Part shown: one piece after another, positions 47,201 through 56,200 of the stretch
Numbering within the stretch: the first letter of the stretch is position 1
Layout of the letters: each line of letters begins with the position of its first letter
Assembly (NCBI RefSeq): GCF_016920785.2
Contig: NW_024609881.1
Location: forward strand, 45,416,710-45,480,709
Direction: 5' to 3'
Length of the DNA stretch: 64,000 nt
Source: Ixodes scapularis
Lineage: Eukaryota > Arthropoda > Arachnida > Ixodida > Ixodidae
The notes under the pieces: generated by a model
Database searches by the model: none
Told to the model about the DNA's origin: nothing
What the model saw: only the letters and a program-made list of their open reading frames with translations
Program-made: the position numbers and the translations under genes

Positions 47201-50200
47201 GCTGAAGGCTTTAGCTCCCCTCATTCCCTTGCCCAATCCACAAGAATAATGAAAAGCGCTGAGGAACAAGGACTAGAAAGAAGACAAACGGCGTGCTACG
47301 AACAACTCAACTTTGAATAAGAAAAACAGAAACATGTACTGCAAACTATACAATTTTCGCAAAAGCCCAATTTTTGCGAATTTCACAACTGGATATATAT
47401 ATAAATTTATTACGCAAATATATCACCCGAAAGTAACCAATCTATAATGCATCATTCCAAATCACAAAAATATTCCTGAAACCCCCACTTTCGCAAAATT
47501 CCACATATACTGAGCCTCCCAGAATAAAATTTGTTTACAGTAAGCTTCCTTATCACAACTATGAGCCAACCTATTCGAGTTCTTAATGCGTAGAGCGTAT
47601 TCTTTAATTAATAAATTGCTGGTGAAACAAAATGCATCAGCGCTCTGTCCTCACACTTGTCAAGGAAAGAATTTAAATGCATAGAGTCACCGTTGTGATA
47701 AAAAAGCATACAGGTTTCTGTTTTTCCCATCAAAGTTTGGAGCAACGCACTGCTTGTCTTCTCTCTAGTCCTCGTTACCTGATGCTTTCAGTATTCTTGT
47801 GATGTACTGAGCAGCACTTGCTCCTCCCCACCTGACTTGATTCCGTGTCGTCTCACGATTTGCAACATGGCAACCACCTGGCAATCATCTCGACTCAAAA
47901 AAAAAAGGCATTCTTTCTTTTAGGAGGTGTTAACTTTGTGCGCGTGCTTGAGTGGCAGCTCACATTTCACCGAAACACACTGCTTGTTCAGCCCGAAGAG
48001 GCTGAGACTCTTGGCAAGACGTCTTCAGCACTTTTGAGGCAGTTGCTGCAAGAACAAGCGCCAAGAGAGAAAAAAGCAGACTACTTTGGATGATCGGCCA
48101 ACATCCCAGTCTCGGGAGAAAAGGGGGAAGGGGGGTGATGGTATGATTGGGTGAGCGATGCCGATCTGACGGGCATGGGAGACGGAGCAGGGATGGGGCG
48201 TGGAATTGCTAGAAAGTGATGCAAGGGTGCAAGGATCGAAATCAAGCTAGACCTTACCAAAATTAGTATTTTAGTTTGTCTTGAACTGCAGCTAAGAATC
48301 AGGCACAGTTGAGCGGCCCAAGTTTGAAATGTCCTTTTATTTCAAGGGTTGGCACGGCTGAAAACGCAGAGCGTAATTCGCAGTCAAGGGGGCGGATATT
48401 TGAAGCCCCGAAACCTTCTATACTTCAGGCTCCACAAGTTTGAGTGACCATTGAAATTGGCCTGCAAAACACGCGACGCGACAATGACCTCGACCTTAAC
48501 CTCAACAGAACTTCAGGCGAAACGGATGTCGTACAACAATAGCTAAAAAAGAAAAAGAGAAGGCGGGGGGGGGGGGGGAGGGGGGAGTGCGTGAGCAAAG
48601 GAAAAAGAAAAGTTTCAGATGCCACAGACAGTCGACGTCTTGCCAAAAATGTTATCTATCCACCCAGTGGGGCTTGAAGATGTCCGTCTGCCGGCAACTG
48701 CTGTCAAGCTTTAAACATTAAACGTCGCGGAGTGGTTGCTACAGCCAGAGATAAACCCTACGGAGATAAACCCTTTACCCTTCGTTCATTGGAGGAGGCC
48801 TGCATTGTTGATGGTGCTAAAGTCATAGCCGCTGCTCCTCTGATTACATCGTATAGGACCAGACCGATATCGCGCTTGGTCCCTTCCCCGGCCGAGTGCG
48901 GTTGCTTTCACTTTCGCCTTCCTCTTTCATTCCGCGATAGCGGCCCCATCTTTCTCGCGAGCCGACGAAGATAACGGCAAATATATCCGGCGGCTGATAG
49001 GGCCATCGAGCAAGCGAGTGCTACCATACAATAACAGACCGATAGTGTGAAGGCAGATAAAAATGAAAGAAATTTCATTTTATGCGACGAAGGTCAAATG
49101 TCTCTTCCATTTTGTAACAGCCCACACGATGGCTGCAAACAAACGAGACACGTGCTTGGTGAATCGTATCTTGAAACGCAAAAGATACACATCTCCACGG
49201 CGATTAAGGTAGCTACGAAAAAAAAAAAATAGAAGAGAGAGAATGACCACGGCCTTTTCGCTGCTGGTTCAATGCATTCAAATAATTTTGTTAAAAAAAA
49301 AAAAAAAAAATTATTGCACAAATAAGCAGTGCGTTGCCGAACGCTTGCTCTATGCCTAAAATGTAGCGCTAACAGCCGGAACAAGATGGCAAAATTTCCG
49401 AACTAACCGTTATCTTATTCAAACGTTATGAGATTTTCTGAAAATTTCAATGGGAGAATGGGGCCAGTTTTCAATAACTGACGCCATTCAGTTCCATGTA
49501 TTCGAGAGCTCCGTGTTGGCCGCCATTTTCTCATTGAAAATGTAAGAAAATCACACTTCTTGAATAAGGTAACGGTTAGTTCTGAAACTGGTATCTGGTT
49601 TGTACCGCTAGGGGTACATTTGGGCGGAGAACGAGTGTTCGGCAATGCAGTTTGTTTTTGCAGTGAAAAAGACCCTGCACTTTTTCTTTTGGAATACCTT
49701 GCAGTTACGAAAAGGAAGTCGGGACAGAAATGAGGCGGGGTTAAGGTTTAGATTGTTTTCAATATTCAAGGATGTCCAGTGCCCTGTAATAGGGCAATTG
49801 CATAACCCGGTTTTCTAGCTTATGACAGACGTGCGAGACCTCGTCACAACAGAGATTTCCCGGCAACCAGTTGGAAATTGACTTCCGGTAATGCATTTCT
49901 ATTGGAAAAAGCGAGTGCATTTTCTCCCTGCGCTCGATTATGAGAGCAAATATCACGAATAATTAGGACGTACTACTAGGTAGTTGGAACATTTCTCAGT
50001 CACGCACACAAAATAATCGGTCAGCTACCTCAATTTTATTTCAAATTCGTAGTCCGAAGAACTGTGCTAAAACCGCTTAGTTCATGTATTTATGTGCACT
50101 GTCGGAGACTGTTAGCGCGAACACAGCATCGGCGCTTTCCAGCATGGGGGATATATGTGCCAAACGAAAGAAGGACATGTGGAAAACCAAGAGACATGGC

Positions 50201-53200
50201 AAGAACTACGAAGTAACACTAAAAGAACTACGAAGTAACACTGGATCAGTAACTCCTTGTGCATGCAGATGACCAAAATAAATTGAAAGTCACGTAATAT
50301 ACTCCAATTGGCAATAAGTAAGTACTGCTTTATTCTTTCTGCTCATGAATATGTGCAAAGATGCTTGTTCTGCATTCAAAATATCACCTGTACGCTCGAA
50401 ATCTTTAAACGTAGGGAGTAGCCAGAGAACAGGTGCCGGATAAAAGCTGTCAGACATGGGAAATAACAAAAAGACAGCTTTCATAGCCCACATACCTTAC
50501 TCTTTGTTTTTCAAAGGTTTTTTTTTAACTGTTCGTAACGACGTACAACGAAGTCATTTTCATATCGTGACGGGACGGGCATTTTAGCAATATATAAGCA
50601 CCACCGGAACGCTGGCAAACCTTGACTCTACATTCATTTCGATTGTTATTTTTGCTTAGAATCGTTGCTCGTTTTTACATACCTGCCATAGAATAGAGGT
50701 TTTGGCCTGAAATATAGTGAAGTTTAACATCGTTCAATGGTAAAGAAAAATACTGTAACTAAAGCAATTATACTTTTAAAATGCTAATAAAGGTGCATAC
50801 TATTCGGTATGACCCAAATGACAAAAGTCATCCCGGCTATTTTCCGTTGAGGAGACAAAATGCACATGCCTTTTCCAATAGGAATGCACAGGAGCACCAC
50901 TAGCACCGGTTGAACCTCTAGCGTACATTATAATAACCCTATGGTTCCAACAGTGCCCGGGGTTGGGGCAGCTAAAACCCACCTTTGCCACAGATTCACA
51001 CGAGCTTGTACAACTGCTTTTACTAACAAGCACTACATTTAATCGGAACAGTCGTCATTACGTCATTAACTTTTGTTTGTTTGTGGCTGGTTCAATGATT
51101 TTCCCATAGTGCAGAGTTTCCCAAACTGCTGGTTGCGACAGATTCAACAGTGGGTTCGCAAAGCGGCTCGGGAAGGTGGCTTCTCTGTGGTGGCGGCAAT
51201 GAAAACGAAGTGGAGACCGCAGCTCACCCTCGTGCTGGAACTGCGAGTAGGGGTATCCAACTCCGCCCTCGTTTTGAGAAACTTCTCAAACAAACAACCT
51301 CGCTTTAGTCGTTAGGATTGTTCATTCCTGCCGGCACACAATCTTTTTGCGATGGCTCGTAGCCCAGCTGATTCACTCCGGGCTATATGCAATGTCAGAT
51401 CTTTCCGTGTCACTCATCTGTGTGACTATTTGTGCACAGAAATTGAAATGCTCGCGGCATTGCGAAAAGTCATAACGCAACATTTTAAATTTTTGACGGG
51501 TCGTGGGGTGGCAGAGTTGGAGAAGCACTGACAAAAGAGTGATGACACTGTTCAATAGATCCTTTCCAAAAGTCAGCACCATCGCCTGTCCACCACTGCT
51601 CGATCACATACTCTGAGAATGTGCTGGACACGAGGAATGCGTCGGCGTTCGGTGTGAACTCGATACAATCACATGCTTTATGCTCAAGAAATGGCGACAT
51701 CAATGTTGCCTGATGGGACTTATGAAAAGTGTCTATTACTTTATTTGGTAGAGGCCTTCCAAATTCCTTCTCAAATCAAGTATGGGTTAAAAAAGGGGGA
51801 AAAAAGATCCATGCCATTTTGATTGAATTGTTTTGTATTGTGGAAAAATGCGACAAATAAATTTAGAAGTTGACGCAGTTTTTGTTGAACAGTTTGAAAA
51901 GAGGTACCAATCAAAGACTGGGCCGCGTCCCTCTTTCTGCATTGTGGCGCACAACACCAGGGGGTGCCACTGGATGGGAAGGCAGCAGGGGAGGGCATGC
52001 GACAGCCAATCACGAGTGACGGCTTCCCAGTGGATTGATTTTTCGAAGGCTCGTGTATTCGAAAATTTAGTCCGCCAAGAAGCCGTCATTCGTGATTGGC
52101 TGTCACGTGCCCTCCCATGCTGCTTTTACATCCGGTGGCACCCCCTGGTGTTCTGTGCCACAACGCAGAAAGGGGGGGTGCCACAATCTTTGATTGGACT
52201 TTTAATAGGGAAATCGGCCGCCCTTGAATGTAGTTTCATTTTTTTTAGGATGCTTAGAATCCATAAAATGAGTTACGACAGTAAATAGACGATCGCAGAA
52301 TCCACTTGAGTGCCCCTTTAACATTGACCAAACTTGTGAATTCTGCAAATGATACGATAACCGCCCAATTTGACTGGACGAGCGTCCACATTTAGATTAA
52401 CCCAGTTTCCAGAGAAACCAGGATGGGCGCTCCCCCGGTATTCAACGGTAGTCGCTAATAGTGTGCGAGAGGCAGGACACGTCTTTCGAACATCCAGCTT
52501 CCAGCACGCACTCCATGCCCTCGACCGCGATTTGGCTGTGTGCTCGCGGTGCACGAGATGCGTCGACGGTAGGAAGCTTGAGCTGGAGGCGGGACAACAG
52601 AGGCTCTTCCCTGCCATCCTCCCCTCGTCAGTGACTGGTGTGTTTGCCCCATCTACGTACCATACCCTCAATGCCGGCCAGCCCAATGTCGTCGCAACCG
52701 AGGAACAGGCCGTAGCATAGCCAGACAGTTCGACAACATTATTTTATTGCCATTTTGGGGACGCACTGAGACTTGGACAGTATATACCCTTTTACTGCTT
52801 ACAAACGCAAGCTGTCTATTGCCTGCCTGCCTGCCCTTGCACCCCCCCCCCCCGCTCCTCCTCTAGTCTCCCCCCCACACCAAATTTGTGGGACGATGAA
52901 GCCCTACAAAAATCAAAGTCGGGGAGGGGATCGGTAGTCTTACGGGAGTATTAAAAAGATCTCCGACAAATTTCTCGCTAACCGGTCCTTTAGGTAATGA
53001 CCTGGATAGCTAGCTGGTCGTAAACTATTTCATTAATGTTGCAAGAGGTGGTGCTATGGTGGAGGTTGTTTGTCCTCTGACTGACTGGAAGTTTGTGGGG
53101 ACGTAAACTGTCAAAGGTGTCTCCTTCCGGCACTTTCAATAAAAGGGTCCATAGGACGCCGAATGTGCAAGAAGGAAATCCGTTCAAACGACAGCACAAG

Positions 53201-56200
53201 CAACAGAATTTGGCAACAAAACCTCCCATGGCTACTGGAGCCAAGTATTTTGCACGTTCCATTAAAATAAAAAGACAAACAACTTACGATGTGCCATGTA
53301 ATATGTCATAAAAAAGACCAAAAAAGAAGACTGGTTGAGTTTTGGCATGGTAACCTGACCAGAGTGTCGAACCGAAATTTTTATTGGTTCGGTTTGGGTT
53401 CACGACTTCCGGTTCAGTTCCGGGCAGCAAAAAATAATGGTTCGAACCGCTAAACTGAAAATATATTTTCCGTGTTCCTTTGGCAATAGGCACTATTTCA
53501 AGAGTGAAACGAGTAACTATGTAGCGTTTTATCTTTCGTATAATCCACTTTTATTTTCAGGTACCAAAAATAACCTGCATTATTTAATTTTGATGAAACA
53601 GTAAATGAAAAGCTAGATTAATATATATGACTTAATATCTATATTTTTTACTTTCAGTTCCATATATTTTACCTGAACCTAAAGGTTATCAGGGCCCGTT
53701 TGCTCGAAGCTGGTTAACTAACCGCGGTTAACCGGATTTCCCTACAAGGGGGAATTTTGGGACCGGCAGAATAAGGACGGCGGGGAAACATGGCGGTGCC
53801 CCGTTGAGTGAGCGCCGCTCGCTTTGGAACTTATATGTCGTTGTAGCTGCAATATCGGGCGCGTTAGTCAGCAACAAATGGTGCAGGAGGCTTTCGCTTT
53901 GCCTTACCTCACTTAAAACGCAAAACACGAGCAATGACCTCGAAGCATTTTTTAGATAGACTTTTGACTCTGGCCATTCCTAAGCCTAAATGAACGCGAT
54001 AGTTGTCGGCATGGCAACGTCTTTGGAAAGCGGATTGCCTTGACTCAATCGGCCGGGTATTGATGGCAAACAAAAGCAGAGAGCGTTCCCATAGATCTTT
54101 TGCTAAATTTCAAAAGCACCGAGGTGCATGCTACGAGTGTAGTTACACGCGCTGCACCTGCCGGCGTCTGCAGTAATAACTGTTCTGAAGCAAAAAGCCT
54201 AAAACAAATTTTGCCGTGCACGCGCGTCCGTCAAAGATTTATTATTATTTACTTCAAATCTTATAAGTGGAAGGCCAACGCGCGTGGATCGTGGAATTAC
54301 ACTTTCAGCGTTCTTCTCGATGTTCGGGTAATTTACTAATAGGTTGATTTTCACTGGAGCCGGATTACAGGTTTTTCAATTTATGACGGTGTTATATACA
54401 GTTCTTACATGCTGGCCAACCATGCTGCCGGTGTACCGCCCGCCTTTCACTGCTCACTTCTTTCTCATCGTTTCTAGGACTCAACTTTGTCGTCCCCTTT
54501 CGAACTCGGAAGGAAATTTCAACCAGGCTTGTCTTCACTTCATACAGCCAAATATTTAGACAATTTCCAAACAAGGGTTAATTTAGTTTTACCTTGCCGA
54601 TTATTTGTACCACGAGCAATAAAAATTGTTTCTTAAGCCTCAATGTATGCCGCCCTGCGTCGCGAAAACCAGGCAGCGCGCATTTTTTGGGTCTCCCCAT
54701 TTCGGGAATTTTTCCACGGAAGTCACGTATATTCACAACAGCCAGTAGGTGACACCAGCTGCCACCCCATAATAAAACACGGAGCTATCGCTCATCCAGC
54801 CCTCGTCAAACTTGGCTAGGTACTTGTAGGTACCTAGTAGGGAAGGGCGGTTAACTTTTAATCGCGGTTAAAGTTAACCGGCTTCGAGCAAACGGGCCCA
54901 GATGGGTCACATAAAATATGCGTGATTCGTACAACTTTGTGTCGCAGTATTAAAAGTTGAATCCTGCTGTGCTTTTGCACTTAAAAATTAATTACAGTGC
55001 ATCAAACCATGAAATGGGTGCACCATATATATCATGAAATCTATAGTTTACAAGACACTTCACAATATATATGATGGCCACACAAATGAGCTAAAAGCAA
55101 AAAATATTTTCAAAATCTCAGGAACATTTTAGGACAAACCCCTTTAGTCTACCTTTTATAGAAACATTGAGCCGCAAGCACAACACTTGCTTTTCTGACC
55201 AATATTGTTTACACTCAGCACCGTGATGCAGGCAAATAATCATCCGTCACTCTTTTCACAGCAGCACAAGCTTTTTCTCTGTCAGTAGCCAATGCATGAG
55301 TTTATCATGCTTACTAATAAAACACATTGAATGGACACAATCAATTAAAAAATCGTTTGTCGAGTTATTTTCACTGGTTTTTTTTTCGGGGTACCTATGT
55401 CGTCTGCTTTGCAGTTCCTTGTTCTTACGGCACCTGTCTTTGGTTCTGCTAATGCTGCTTTGGCCGCCTGGGGAATGCGCCCCGCTTTTCAGTTGAAAAG
55501 ATAGTCTGCTGCGCCGTATGCTCGTTCGTTGGTGGCATTTGGTGTCAGGGCCACTTGCGCCATCTCTTGTCTCCCGTGCCAAACGGCGCCCTATCGTCTG
55601 AAGACCGGTGGCTTTGCTGCGTTTCCATAGAAGTTAAGACTTTTTTCTTTTTTTACTTTTTTCTCAAGTTTGCTCTTTGCAAATTTTATAGTGAAAATTC
55701 ACCACCTATGGGCAACGCTGCACAAAATCATAGCACGATAGGTTAAGAAACTGATTTTTTCGGTTGATATAAAGAGCCTGGCCGCTATTTGAGACACCCT
55801 GTAGTTTGGGAAAGCCAACAAGTGCAACCCAAACAAAATGCACAAAAAAAAAAATTTTTTTTTTTTTTTTAGCAGGATTCTGGGACATTGTTGTGAAACA
55901 ATTTGCCCGCAAATAAGCAGCCACTTAGAACTCATGCTGGGCTACGTTTTTGTCGTGGCTTCTTCCCAATTTTTACAAAATCCGCACACATTTGTTTTTA
56001 TTTTAATTCTTACTTGGGCCTCCCAGCCAAGCTCGTACAGTTTAGGAGCTTCGCACAAGTGGAACCGACCCTAACAAGGACAAAACATTTTCTTTTTCGC
56101 TGAAAGAAAACAACACACACACACACACAAATAGCTGCTGTGGCTGAACACATTCGTTACCGGCACAGCTGTTTCCCGGATTACAGAAAACTAAACGAAT

